Source: an uncultured Alphaproteobacteria bacterium (GTDB lineage: Bacteria > Pseudomonadota > Alphaproteobacteria > HIMB59 > GCA-002718135). From it: a stretch of DNA of 64,000 bases. Shown piece after piece: positions 42,702 through 52,191 of the stretch; position 1 is the first letter of the stretch, and the number at the start of each line of letters is the position of its first letter. Made by a program: the position numbers and the translations under genes. Where the stretch lies: NCBI GenBank assembly GCA_902612825.1, contig CACMET010000004.1, positions 1 through 64,000 of the forward strand. Direction: 5' to 3'. The notes under the pieces are model-generated. The model did no database searches. It saw nothing but the letters and a program-made list of their open reading frames with translations, and was not told the DNA's origin.

Positions 42702-44251
42702 TATATTTTTAATTCCTTTTTATTTGCAAATGATAAGTACATATACACTAAAAAATTTGTAAGCATCAAAGCGGTAAACATTGATGCTATCACACCCAGA
42801 GACAGTGTAATTGAAAAGCCTCTAATTGGACCAGAACCAAATGCAAATAATAAAACAGCAGCAATCAAAGTAGTAATATTGGCATCAAGTATAGTTGACA
42901 TAGCTCTATCAAAGCCATTTTTTACAATCTGAAAAACTTTTGTTTGTTTTAAACTCTCTTCTTTAATTCTTTCAAAAATTAGAACATTGGCGTCCACTGC
43001 CATTCCAATTGTTAATACTATTCCAGCTATACCAGGCAATGTCAATGTTGCACCAATTGTTCCTAATAATGAAATTATTATAAACAAATTTACTATCAAC
43101 GAAACATTAGCTAGAGCGCCAAAAGTTCCATATATTAGTATCATAAATATACATACTAAAACCATGCCAATAATAGCAGCTATTTGACCAGCAGCTATAG
43201 AGTCTGCTCCTAAACCAGCCCCTACTGATCTTTCTTCAACTATTTCTAAAGGCGCTGGCAAGGCACCAGCTCTTAATAAAACAGCTAAATCAGATGCTTC
43301 CTGGGCATTAAAATTTCCAGTTATAATCCCTGAGCCTCCTGTAATAGCACTGCTAATTCTTGGAGCCGTAATGACAACACCATCTAAAACAACAGCGAGA
43401 TTTTTACCAATATTGTTTGTTGTAACTTTACCAAATTTCTGAGCACCTTCTGTATCAAAACGGAATGACACTGCATGACCCTCTGTTTGATCAAATGAAC
43501 CTTTGGCATCAACTAAATTTTCTCCACCTACTACTGCTCTTTTATCTAATAAATATTTTGTATTTTCATCATATATATCTGGAACAATAATTTTTCCAAA
43601 AGGAGCTAGATTGTTTTGAAGAGCAGATGTATTCTCATTATCAACGATATGAAAAGTTAGTTTGGCTGTTTTACCTAATAAATCTTTTATTCTTTCAGGG
43701 TCTTTTACTCCTGGTAATTGTAAAAGTATTCTCTTTTTACCTGATCTTTGGATTAAAGGTTCTTTAGTTCCAGATTCATCAATTCTTTTTCTAACAATTT
43801 CAAGTGATTGTTTAATTGCTGAGTCTTGAATAATTTTTCTATATTCATCATTTAACTTTATACTGAGTTTATTGTTATTAATTTGTAAAGTAACTCCTCT
43901 GTACATTTGAAAAAAACTATCTCTAATATCTTTTACCTTCTCTTTATTACCAAAAAAAACAACAACCTCATTTTGTTGAATATCAATTTTTTCAATTTTT
44001 ACAGCTTGATCTCTAGCAATCAAACGAACACTATCAACAAAATTATCTAATTCTTCTTTATATAAAACATCTAGTTGAACTTCTAATAATAAATATGATC
44101 CACCTTGTAAGTCTAAACCTAAATTAATCTTATTTTTTAAAAACCAATTTTCTGAACTTTCATCATAAATAATTGAAGGAATTGCAAAAATTATACCTAA
44201 TAAGACTAATGATACTACTGTAAATGATTTCCAGATGGGGTAATTTTTCAT
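42701..44251 (-). CDS. secD: Protein translocase subunit SecD
   Basis: INLGLDLQGGSYLLLEV, GMAVDANVLIFERIKEE. Confidence 0.97.
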   Translation of the reverse strand: MKNYPIWKSFTVVSLVLLGIIFAIPSIIYDESSENWFLKNKINLGLDLQGGSYLLLEVQLDVLYKEELDNFVDSVRLIARDQAVKIEKIDIQQNEVVVFFGNKEKVKDIRDSFFQMYRGVTLQINNNKLSIKLNDEYRKIIQDSAIKQSLEIVRKRIDESGTKEPLIQRSGKKRILLQLPGVKDPERIKDLLGKTAKLTFHIVDNENTSALQNNLAPFGKIIVPDIYDENTKYLLDKRAVVGGENLVDAKGSFDQTEGHAVSFRFDTEGAQKFGKVTTNNIGKNLAVVLDGVVITAPRISSAITGGSGIITGNFNAQEASDLAVLLRAGALPAPLEIVEERSVGAGLGADSIAAGQIAAIIGMVLVCIFMILIYGTFGALANVSLIVNLFIIISLLGTIGATLTLPGIAGIVLTIGMAVDANVLIFERIKEESLKQTKVFQIVKNGFDRAMSTILDANITTLIAAVLLFAFGSGPIRGFSITLSLGVIASMFTALMLTNFLVYMYLSFANKKELKI

Positions 44252-44263
44252 TAATAAAAAAAC

Positions 44264-44605
44264 TTATTTTTTTCTAGAAAATAAAGAGAAGCCAGATTTA
44301 CTTTTATTCTCTTCTTTTGGTGGTTCTTTTTTTTGAACTTCTGGCATTGCATATAAATCTGCAACCATTCCGGATGCAATTTTTATTTCAACATTTTCAG
44401 CAACTTCTAGAGTTAATTCCCTATTATCAGCTACCTTATTTATAGTTCCGATAATTCCGCCTGAAGTTACTATTTTATCACCTCTTTTAAGATTGGATAG
44501 CATTTCTTTGTGCTGTTTAACTTTTCTTTGTTGTGGTCTAATTAATAAAAAATAAAAAACTACAAATATTAATATAAGGGGTAAAAATGTTCCAAATGCT
44601 TCCAT
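44264..44605 (-). CDS. yajC: Preprotein translocase subunit YajC
   Basis: FYFLLIRPQQRKVKQHKEMLSNLKRGDKIVTSGGIIG. Confidence 0.95.
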   Translation of the reverse strand: MEAFGTFLPLILIFVVFYFLLIRPQQRKVKQHKEMLSNLKRGDKIVTSGGIIGTINKVADNRELTLEVAENVEIKIASGMVADLYAMPEVQKKEPPKEENKSKSGFSLFSRKK

Positions 44606-44680
44606 AATAGTACCTATGATGATTTAATTTGAGAGATTTATTATACTGTGTAATAAGAAAAATCAAATAAAGTATTTATA

Positions 44681-45484
44681 ATGTTTTTAAGCAATTTTTT
44701 ATCAAATCTTACACTCTCAAGAGGAAATGCATTTATTTGGGATAGCAAAATAAATAACCTTAAAATAATCTCTAATTTTAGTTGTTTAGATCTTGATCTT
44801 TTAATCGGAATAGAAAGACAAAAGAAAACTATTTACGATAATACAAAAAATTTTGCTGAAGGAAATTTTACAAATAATGCCTTATTATGGGGATCAAGGG
44901 GCAATGGTAAAAGTTCACTAATTAAATCAGTTTTTTATGAAATAAATAGAAATAATAAAAATTTAAAATTAATACAATTAAATAAAAATAATATTTTTGA
45001 TATAGAAGTTATTTATGAAAAATATGCAAATTTAAAGAATTATAATTTTATAATTTTTATTGATGATTTATCATTTGAAAAAATAGATAGTGATTACAAA
45101 ATTATAAAGTCAACATTAGATGGAAGTATACAAAATCAACCTAAAAATATTGTTCTTTACGTAACTTCTAATAGAAGACATTTAATGCCAAGAGATATGA
45201 TAGAAAATGAAAGGTCCTCTGCTATTCATACAGATGAAAGTGTTGAAGAAAAAATAAGTTTAAGTGATCGTTTCGGTCTATGGATTGGCTTTCATAATAT
45301 TTCTCAAAATGATTTTGTTAATATAATTTTTAAGTATTGTGAAAAATTTAAACTTCCTTTTAATGATAATACTGAAAAAGAAGCAATTAAATGGAGTTTA
45401 CAAAGAGGTAATAGAACCGGTAGATCAGCATGGCAATTTATTATTAATTATGCAGGTGAAAATAATAAAAAAATAGATATTTAA
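44681..45484 (+). CDS. DUF815-family AAA-type ATPase
   Basis: NNALLWGSRGNGKSSLIK (Walker A), FIIFIDDLSFE (Walker B), LYVTSNRRHLMPRDMIEN. Confidence 0.88.
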   Translation: MFLSNFLSNLTLSRGNAFIWDSKINNLKIISNFSCLDLDLLIGIERQKKTIYDNTKNFAEGNFTNNALLWGSRGNGKSSLIKSVFYEINRNNKNLKLIQLNKNNIFDIEVIYEKYANLKNYNFIIFIDDLSFEKIDSDYKIIKSTLDGSIQNQPKNIVLYVTSNRRHLMPRDMIENERSSAIHTDESVEEKISLSDRFGLWIGFHNISQNDFVNIIFKYCEKFKLPFNDNTEKEAIKWSLQRGNRTGRSAWQFIINYAGENNKKIDI

Positions 45485-45485
45485 T

Positions 45486-46208
45486 TTACTCAAAATCAAA
45501 ATTTATTTTTTCTAAACCTGATACTCCATCCTTTAAATGATAAATATTTGATTGATTTAGTTGTTCGACAAATCCATTAGCTAAAATTGAAGATATATCG
45601 CCATTTTGGCTAATAAAAATAACTTTCTCTCCTATTTGCACATTTTCTTTATACTTTTCAAAAAAATCAGGGAAAAAATTTCCATTTTTATCAAATGCTG
45701 TAATTTGAATAGCACCAGGTATTTTATTGTTATTAGTTATTTGATCATCATTTCTAATATCTATAATTTTAAAGTCATCACTCATTGCTAATTTTAACTG
45801 ATAACCATCTATTTCTTTATACCCAGGTGGAATTACTTTTATTACTTCAATATCAAAAATAAGATTTGATTTTGGTGGAATCAAACTGCCTGCACCAGTT
45901 TCACCATAAGCTAACTGATATGGAATAAAGATTGTTCTTTTACCACCCTCTTTCATTCCAAGTAAACCAGTTTCCCATCCTAAGATAACTTGCCTTACAC
46001 CTATCTGAAAATTAAAAAATTGCCCTCTATCATAAGAACTATCAAAAACAGTATTATCTTCTAGCTTGCCTATGTAATGAACAGATAATCTAGAGTGATT
46101 TTTAACTTCTAAGCCTTTACCTATAGACTCACTTAGTATTTGAACTTCATTAGAAAAAGATTTGAAACTAAAAATACAAATAAATAAAATTAAAAAAAAT
46201 TTATTCAT
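45486..46208 (-). CDS. Secreted FKBP-type peptidyl-prolyl isomerase with C-terminal rhodanese-like domain
   Basis: Signal peptide; VHYIGKLEDNTVFDSSYDRGQFFNFQIGVRQVILGWETGLLGMKEGGKR FKBP; then FKIIDIRNDDQ...GAIQI...VIFISQNGDISSILANGFVEQL...HLKDGVSGL. Confidence 0.85.
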   Translation of the reverse strand: MNKFFLILFICIFSFKSFSNEVQILSESIGKGLEVKNHSRLSVHYIGKLEDNTVFDSSYDRGQFFNFQIGVRQVILGWETGLLGMKEGGKRTIFIPYQLAYGETGAGSLIPPKSNLIFDIEVIKVIPPGYKEIDGYQLKLAMSDDFKIIDIRNDDQITNNNKIPGAIQITAFDKNGNFFPDFFEKYKENVQIGEKVIFISQNGDISSILANGFVEQLNQSNIYHLKDGVSGLEKINFDFE

Positions 46209-47086
46209 TAATGTGCTTCCTTTAATTGTTTAATTTGTGAAGGTAATGAAACAATTCCACTTAAAACAATAAATAATGCTCCAATATAAGCATATAAATT
46301 CATATATTCATTAAATATAAATATTCCAACTAATGATGACCACAATACCTGGAGGTAAACTAAACTGAATACAGAAGCATAATGTTTTTGAGCAATTTTA
46401 AATGCAGTTGTTGTAAAAAACATAGCTGTATTAATAAATAATGCAGCTGTTAAAATTAAGAAAAAATCAAAAAGAGAAACTTTTAATGGATTCATTAAAA
46501 ATAAGGGTATTGAAACAAAGTGAACAAAGAAACCACCATACAAGAAATAACCAATATTTGTTGTTACATAACTGTATTTATTTACAATAAAAGTTGTAAC
46601 CGTAATTAAGAATACTCCAATGAGGACAATTAAATAATAAATATTAAAATTTTCAAATCCCGGTTGGATAACAAATATAACTCCTAAAAAACCAATAAAC
46701 AACGACACATAGGTCAATAAATTTAATTTTTCATTTAATAAAAAAATAGCAAATATTGTTCCCATTAATGGCGCTGTCATATTTAATGTTGTAAATTCTG
46801 GAAGTCTAATTTGTTCAAGTGTTATAAAAGCTATAAATGGCAGAGGAATATTTAAAAAACCTCTAAAAATAGGTGGAAAATAATTAGTGCATTTTATATG
46901 TTTTTTTAAAGTTCCATTAATTAAAAAATAAAATGGGAAGCATAGAAAAATGGGTATTCCATAAAAAATGAAATGATAAAATTTTACATCTGTTTGAGAT
47001 AGATAATTTATTATAGCATCATTTGTTACAAAAAAAATTCCAGCGAAAAACAAAAGGATTGAAGAATAAATTATACTTTTTTTCAT
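46208..47086 (-). CDS. EamA/DMT-family transporter
   Basis: 10-TM, similar along its length to the adjacent 47106-47984 product. Confidence 0.87.
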   Translation of the reverse strand: MKKSIIYSSILLFFAGIFFVTNDAIINYLSQTDVKFYHFIFYGIPIFLCFPFYFLINGTLKKHIKCTNYFPPIFRGFLNIPLPFIAFITLEQIRLPEFTTLNMTAPLMGTIFAIFLLNEKLNLLTYVSLFIGFLGVIFVIQPGFENFNIYYLIVLIGVFLITVTTFIVNKYSYVTTNIGYFLYGGFFVHFVSIPLFLMNPLKVSLFDFFLILTAALFINTAMFFTTTAFKIAQKHYASVFSLVYLQVLWSSLVGIFIFNEYMNLYAYIGALFIVLSGIVSLPSQIKQLKEAH

Positions 47087-47105
47087 AAATTAATTTTTCT
47101 AAAAA

Positions 47106-47984
47106 TTATAGATCCTTAAGTTGTTTTTTTTGAGCATGAAGGGATAGTATTCCACTTAATACAATTAAAAACGTTCCAATTAATGCAACAAAATTAAGAT
47201 ATTCATTAAAAAATATAATACCAATTAATAATGACCATAATATTTGTAAATAAAATAAAGCAAAAATTGAGGAAAAATGATTTTTAGAGTTTTGAAACGC
47301 ATAAGTTACAAGATAAACTCCCATTAAAACAATTAAACCAGCAAATAATGAAATAAAAAATAATTGATAATTAATTAATGGGTCAAATATAAATAAAATA
47401 ACAGAAACTAAATTTATAGGTACTAATCCATATACAAAAAAACCTAAAGTTGTTGTAATATTTGAATATTTATTCGCTAAAAAACTCTGCAAAGCTAGAG
47501 TAAATGCACCATAAATGGGAAATAAATAATAAAAACTGAAATATTGAAAACCTGGTTGTATAATAAATATAACACCAATAAATCCTAAAAAAATAGCAGT
47601 GGTTGTAAAATAATTTATTTTTTCTCCTAAAAATAATATTGCGAGAATTGATCCTAAAATTGGTGAGATCATATTAAGAGTTGTCCATTCTGGTAGTGTA
47701 ATATTTTGTAAACTTATAAAAAGCATATACGGTAAAGGTAAAAATAAAAAACCTCTTAATATTAAAATTGAATAATTTGATGACCCTAAATAAGTTTTAA
47801 TATTTCCAGTAAAGTATAAATATATAAATAATAAGATTAACCAAGGACTTCCAAAAAATACATGATGATAAAACTTAAACTCAATTTCTGTTAAATGATT
47901 TATTATTGCATCATGTATCACAAATAAGCTTCCACCCAAAATTAATGACAAACTACAATACAAAATTTTTTTATTAATCATCAA
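47106..47984 (-). CDS. EamA/DMT-family transporter
   Basis: 10-TM; same length (292 aa) as neighbour with aligned motifs (DAIINxL, FKFYH). Confidence 0.87.
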   Translation of the reverse strand: MMINKKILYCSLSLILGGSLFVIHDAIINHLTEIEFKFYHHVFFGSPWLILLFIYLYFTGNIKTYLGSSNYSILILRGFLFLPLPYMLFISLQNITLPEWTTLNMISPILGSILAILFLGEKINYFTTTAIFLGFIGVIFIIQPGFQYFSFYYLFPIYGAFTLALQSFLANKYSNITTTLGFFVYGLVPINLVSVILFIFDPLINYQLFFISLFAGLIVLMGVYLVTYAFQNSKNHFSSIFALFYLQILWSLLIGIIFFNEYLNFVALIGTFLIVLSGILSLHAQKKQLKDL

Positions 47985-48037
47985 TTTTACTATTTAGGGA
48001 TTGTGTGAATATAAAAAGTACTTATATTGATAGTGTG

Positions 48038-48334
48038 ATGAATACAAATGAAATAAAAACTTATCGTTTAATAATAAAAGGAAAAGTACAAGGTGTTGGG
48101 TTTAGGCACTGGTTTAGTGATCTAGCTATTTCTTTAGGATTAAATGGATATGTACAAAACAAAGAAAGTAAAGACGAAGTAGAAGCTATCATTCAGGGAG
48201 AAATGAAAAGTATTCTTTCTATTACAGAGAAAGCAAAAAATGGTCCTTCACTTGCATTAGTTGAAGGGGTAATTCCAAGTAGTATTATAAGCAATGTTAA
48301 GTATTCAGGTTTTATAGTTAAATACGAAACTTAA
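48038..48334 (+). CDS. acyP: Acylphosphatase
   Basis: YRLIIKGKVQGVGFRHWFSDLAISLGLNGYVQNKE; internal Met (MNTNEIK) preferred as start over 48005. Confidence 0.92.
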   Translation: MNTNEIKTYRLIIKGKVQGVGFRHWFSDLAISLGLNGYVQNKESKDEVEAIIQGEMKSILSITEKAKNGPSLALVEGVIPSSIISNVKYSGFIVKYET

Positions 48335-49665
48335 TTTAAAACTTGCTTTATAGTTTTATGAAGAGAATCAAATATTTCATCAATTTGATTTTTAGTAATT
48401 ATAAATTGAGGACACAAAACAATTGCAGGACCCAAAGGTCTGCAAATTAATCCATTATCAATTGATAAATTAGCAACTTTATCTCCCATGTTAAGATGAC
48501 CTTCAAATGGTTCTTTTGTATCTTTATTTTTTACCATCTCTAATGCAGCCATTAAACCTATACCTCTAGTTTCTCCAATGTGTTCATAATCATTAAATTC
48601 ATTTAATCTTTCAAAAAAATAGGGTTCAATCAACTTTACATTATCTAATAAACCTTCATTCATAATTACATCTATTGCTTTCAAAGCAATTGCACATCCA
48701 ACAGGATGGCCACCAGCTGTAAAACCATGTGGAAATTCTTCTGCTTCTTCTGATACTTCAACAAATTTATCTGAAAATTCTTTATTAACTATAACTGCAC
48801 CCATAGGAAAATACCCAGCAGTTAAACATTTAGATGAGATAATTATATCCGGTTTGATATTGTAGGTTTCACAACCCCATAAATTTCCAGTTCTACCAAA
48901 TCCACAAATTACTTCATCTGCGATAAAAGGAATATTATATTTTTTTAATATAGGCTGAACTAAATCAAAATACGATTTTGAAGGTGGTATACAACCTCCT
49001 GCACCTTGAACAGGTTCTGCAACAAAACCTGCAATAGTTTCTGGATCCTCTTTGATGATTTTTTCTTCTAAATTTTTGGCAATCCTTAGAGAAAATTCTT
49101 CTTCCGTTTCATTCTCTAATCCATATTTCCAATAATGAGGACATTCAATATGAATAAATTCTTCTGATGGTAAACCAAACTCTTTATTATATGGTTTAGC
49201 TGTCATTGAAGAAGCTCCTAAAGTAACGCCATGATATCCATTAATTCTTGTTATAATTTTTCGTCTATATGGCTTTCCAATTCTTGCATTTAACATCCAT
49301 AACATTTTGACCATGGTGTCGTTTGCTTCGGATCCTGAATTACAAAAGAATACACGACCTTGATCAAAAGGTGATACTTCAATAATTTTTTCAGATAGCT
49401 GCAACGTTTCTTCAGACAATCTTCCAAATAAAGAATGATAACCAGCAAATTTTTCATACTGTTTTTTTGCAACTTCAATTAATCCAGGATGGTCAAAACC
49501 AGCACACTGATTCCAAAGACCAGAATTCCCATCTAGATATTTATTACCTTTAGTATCGTAAACATATATTCCTTTTCCATAAGAAATAACTAAAGGGCCT
49601 CTTTCATTTAATGACTTCAAGTCAGTAAATCCATATAAATGGCTGGAAGTATTTCTTTGTAACAT
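48331..49665 (-). CDS. Class III PLP-dependent aminotransferase (omega-amino acid/pyruvate type)
   Basis: GSEANDTMVKM, GYHGVTLGASSMT, FIADEVICGFGRTGNLWG, SSKCLTAGYFPMGAV. Confidence 0.92.
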   Translation of the reverse strand: MLQRNTSSHLYGFTDLKSLNERGPLVISYGKGIYVYDTKGNKYLDGNSGLWNQCAGFDHPGLIEVAKKQYEKFAGYHSLFGRLSEETLQLSEKIIEVSPFDQGRVFFCNSGSEANDTMVKMLWMLNARIGKPYRRKIITRINGYHGVTLGASSMTAKPYNKEFGLPSEEFIHIECPHYWKYGLENETEEEFSLRIAKNLEEKIIKEDPETIAGFVAEPVQGAGGCIPPSKSYFDLVQPILKKYNIPFIADEVICGFGRTGNLWGCETYNIKPDIIISSKCLTAGYFPMGAVIVNKEFSDKFVEVSEEAEEFPHGFTAGGHPVGCAIALKAIDVIMNEGLLDNVKLIEPYFFERLNEFNDYEHIGETRGIGLMAALEMVKNKDTKEPFEGHLNMGDKVANLSIDNGLICRPLGPAIVLCPQFIITKNQIDEIFDSLHKTIKQVLN

Positions 49666-49689
49666 ACCAGTTAAATATTTTTTTTTATT

Positions 49690-50583
49690 ATGAAAAGCAA
49701 GATTTTATTTTCAGTTGGGACGATAGGTGTACTTTTTATGATGGCTGGCCAATTATCATTCTCTATAAATGATAGTTATGTCAAACTTGTTGTAAAAAAT
49801 ATAGGTGATGACAATTCATTATATTCTGTAATTTTTTTAAGAGGTTTAGTTACATCAAGTCTATTAGGTTTATATTTAATTTTTTTCGAAAAAAAGAATT
49901 TAATTAAAATACTATCAATCAAAAGTTTTCATATAAGAGGTTTGTATGAAGTATTAACGGCATTATTTTTTTTGGTTGGATTAATATTACTTCCAATATC
50001 TGAGGTATATACACTTTTAATGACTAATCCTTTTTTTGTGACAATTTTTGCATTTCTTTTTCTGGGAGAGAAAGTCGGAATAAAAAGATGGTGTGCAGTT
50101 ATAATTGGCTTCTTAGGTGTACTAGTTGTTGTAAATCCACAAAATTTTCAATTTAATTATCTGTTGGTGTTACCAATTTTAGCTGCTATTTTTTTAACTA
50201 TTAGAGATATTGCTACAAAAAGTTTAGCAACTAAATCAAATAGTGTTGAAATTACATTTGTGACAGCATTTTTAATTACTGGGTTTGCAGGGTTGGGTTC
50301 AATTATTTTTGGTTATCAAGTAAGCAATGAAGATATAAATTATATTCTTGCTTCTAGTATATTTGTTTTATTCGGATATTTATTTTCAGTATTAACAGTT
50401 TTTTATGCACCGCTCTCATTAACGGCTTCTGCAAGATACAGTGTGATTATATTTGGTATGATTTTTGGGTATTTAATACTAGGTGAAACTCCAACTTATA
50501 ATATGATTTTAGGTGCAATCATTATTACATTAAGTGGTTTATTTGTAATCAAAAGAGAAAAAGAAATAGGTAAAATTAAATAA
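49690..50583 (+). CDS. EamA/DMT-family transporter
   Basis: 10-TM; FLGEKVGIKRWCAVIIGFLGVLVVVNP. Confidence 0.88.
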   Translation: MKSKILFSVGTIGVLFMMAGQLSFSINDSYVKLVVKNIGDDNSLYSVIFLRGLVTSSLLGLYLIFFEKKNLIKILSIKSFHIRGLYEVLTALFFLVGLILLPISEVYTLLMTNPFFVTIFAFLFLGEKVGIKRWCAVIIGFLGVLVVVNPQNFQFNYLLVLPILAAIFLTIRDIATKSLATKSNSVEITFVTAFLITGFAGLGSIIFGYQVSNEDINYILASSIFVLFGYLFSVLTVFYAPLSLTASARYSVIIFGMIFGYLILGETPTYNMILGAIIITLSGLFVIKREKEIGKIK

Positions 50584-50587
50584 AAAT

Positions 50588-51031
50588 TTACTGATCCTTA
50601 CAAAAATTATAAACTTCTTCAACATGACCTTTAACTTTAACTTTATTCCAAGAATTTAGAATTTTTCCATTTTTATCCATTACAAATGTAGATCTATCTA
50701 TCCCAAAATATTTTTTACCGTACATAGATTTTTCTATCCAAATACCAAGTTTATCACAATTTTTTCCTTCATCCGAACCAAGTAGGTATTTCAATTTATA
50801 CTTATCTGAAAATTTTTTATTCCGATCAACAGGATCTTTAGAAGCTCCTATTACATCAAAGCCAATTTTATTAAATTTTGTTAAATATTTCTGAAAATCT
50901 GCAACTTCTACAGAGCATCCACCAGTTAACGCCTTAGGGTAAAAGAATAAAACTGTTTTATTCTTTAATTTAGATGAATCAAACTCATTGTCGTTTGTTA
51001 ATTGTAGTTTTATTTTAGGAATTTTTTTCAT
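50588..51031 (-). CDS. bcp: Peroxiredoxin (BCP type)
   Basis: VLFFYPKALTGGCSVEVADFQ, VIGASKDPVDRNKKFSDKYKLKYLLGSDEGK, DRSTFVMDKNG. Confidence 0.85.
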   Translation of the reverse strand: MKKIPKIKLQLTNDNEFDSSKLKNKTVLFFYPKALTGGCSVEVADFQKYLTKFNKIGFDVIGASKDPVDRNKKFSDKYKLKYLLGSDEGKNCDKLGIWIEKSMYGKKYFGIDRSTFVMDKNGKILNSWNKVKVKGHVEEVYNFCKDQ

Positions 51032-51033
51032 AA

Positions 51034-52155
51034 TTATACTACTAATTTAAGACCGTACCCAGCTTTTTTTACTCTTGTTTTAAAATAATTTTTATTAAAT
51101 TTATTTAAGGTTGGCTTTGTATTTATTTGATTTTCAACTTTAATTCCAGCTTTCTTAATAGAATTTATTTTATTTTTATTATTTGTAATAAGATTAACTT
51201 TATTTATTTTTAATAATTTAAGTATTCTAGCTGCAATATTAAAATCTCTTTCATCATCTAAAAAACCAATATTATGATCGGCGTCTATTGTATCCATACC
51301 TCTTGCTTGAAGAGAATAGGCTCTCATTTTATTAGCTAATCCTATTCCTCTACCTTCTTGTTCTAAATATAATATAATTCCACCATTATTTCTAACCATG
51401 TAATTGATTGATTGATTTAACTGTTCACCGCAATCACATTTTAAAGAATGAAAAATATCACCTGTAAAACAAGCTGAATGTATTCTTAAATTAACAGATT
51501 TTTTATTTATTTTTTTTGGATTAACAATTATCGCTACATGTTTATCAGATCCAATATATGATTTGAATATTTTAAAATTAGAATTTTCATTTTTTGGTAG
51601 TGGAACTTTTGCACTAGAAACTAATTTGATACTTTCACAAATTAATTCATTTTGCTTCAATAAATCTTTGTAATCAAATATTAAAATTCCATTTTTAAAT
51701 CCAAATTCATTTATATTTTTGTAATTTTTTTTATTAATTTTTTTAAAAACTAGAGATGGTATCATTTTAGCATTTTTGGAAAGATCAATACAAACATTAT
51801 GAAAATTTTTAGCTTTGAATTTTTTAATATTGGTAAATTTAATTACTTTATTATTGCTAAGAGGATTGACAAATAAATTTATTATTTGATTTACATCTGT
51901 TTTGGGATTTATCTCAAAATAAATATTACTTTTAATATTCTTATTAAAAATTGATTGAGCTTTTTGTTTAGTAATAAGTAAGTATTTTTCATCAACTAAG
52001 TTCTTATTAAATTGATTAAAAATTTTACTTTGGGAATGCTCTATATTAAAGAACATCCAATATTCCTTGTTATTTTGAATTATTAAGGGTCTTCCGGTCC
52101 TGAGTTCGTTAATTGCCCTGTCTATTATAGTTCCTGTATTAGATTTGAAACTCAT
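51034..52155 (-). CDS. ribA: GTP cyclohydrolase II (RibA) with degenerate RibB-like N-terminal region
   Basis: LRIHSACFTGDIFHSLKCDCGEQL (three Zn Cys), LYLEQEGRGIGLANKMRAYSLQ; N-terminal AINELRTGRPLII. Internal Met (MSFKSNTG) at 52155 preferred over 52191. Confidence 0.9.
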   Translation of the reverse strand: MSFKSNTGTIIDRAINELRTGRPLIIQNNKEYWMFFNIEHSQSKIFNQFNKNLVDEKYLLITKQKAQSIFNKNIKSNIYFEINPKTDVNQIINLFVNPLSNNKVIKFTNIKKFKAKNFHNVCIDLSKNAKMIPSLVFKKINKKNYKNINEFGFKNGILIFDYKDLLKQNELICESIKLVSSAKVPLPKNENSNFKIFKSYIGSDKHVAIIVNPKKINKKSVNLRIHSACFTGDIFHSLKCDCGEQLNQSINYMVRNNGGIILYLEQEGRGIGLANKMRAYSLQARGMDTIDADHNIGFLDDERDFNIAARILKLLKINKVNLITNNKNKINSIKKAGIKVENQINTKPTLNKFNKNYFKTRVKKAGYGLKLVV

Positions 52156-52191
52156 GAAAACTTTATATAGATATAATTGTAATAAAAACAA

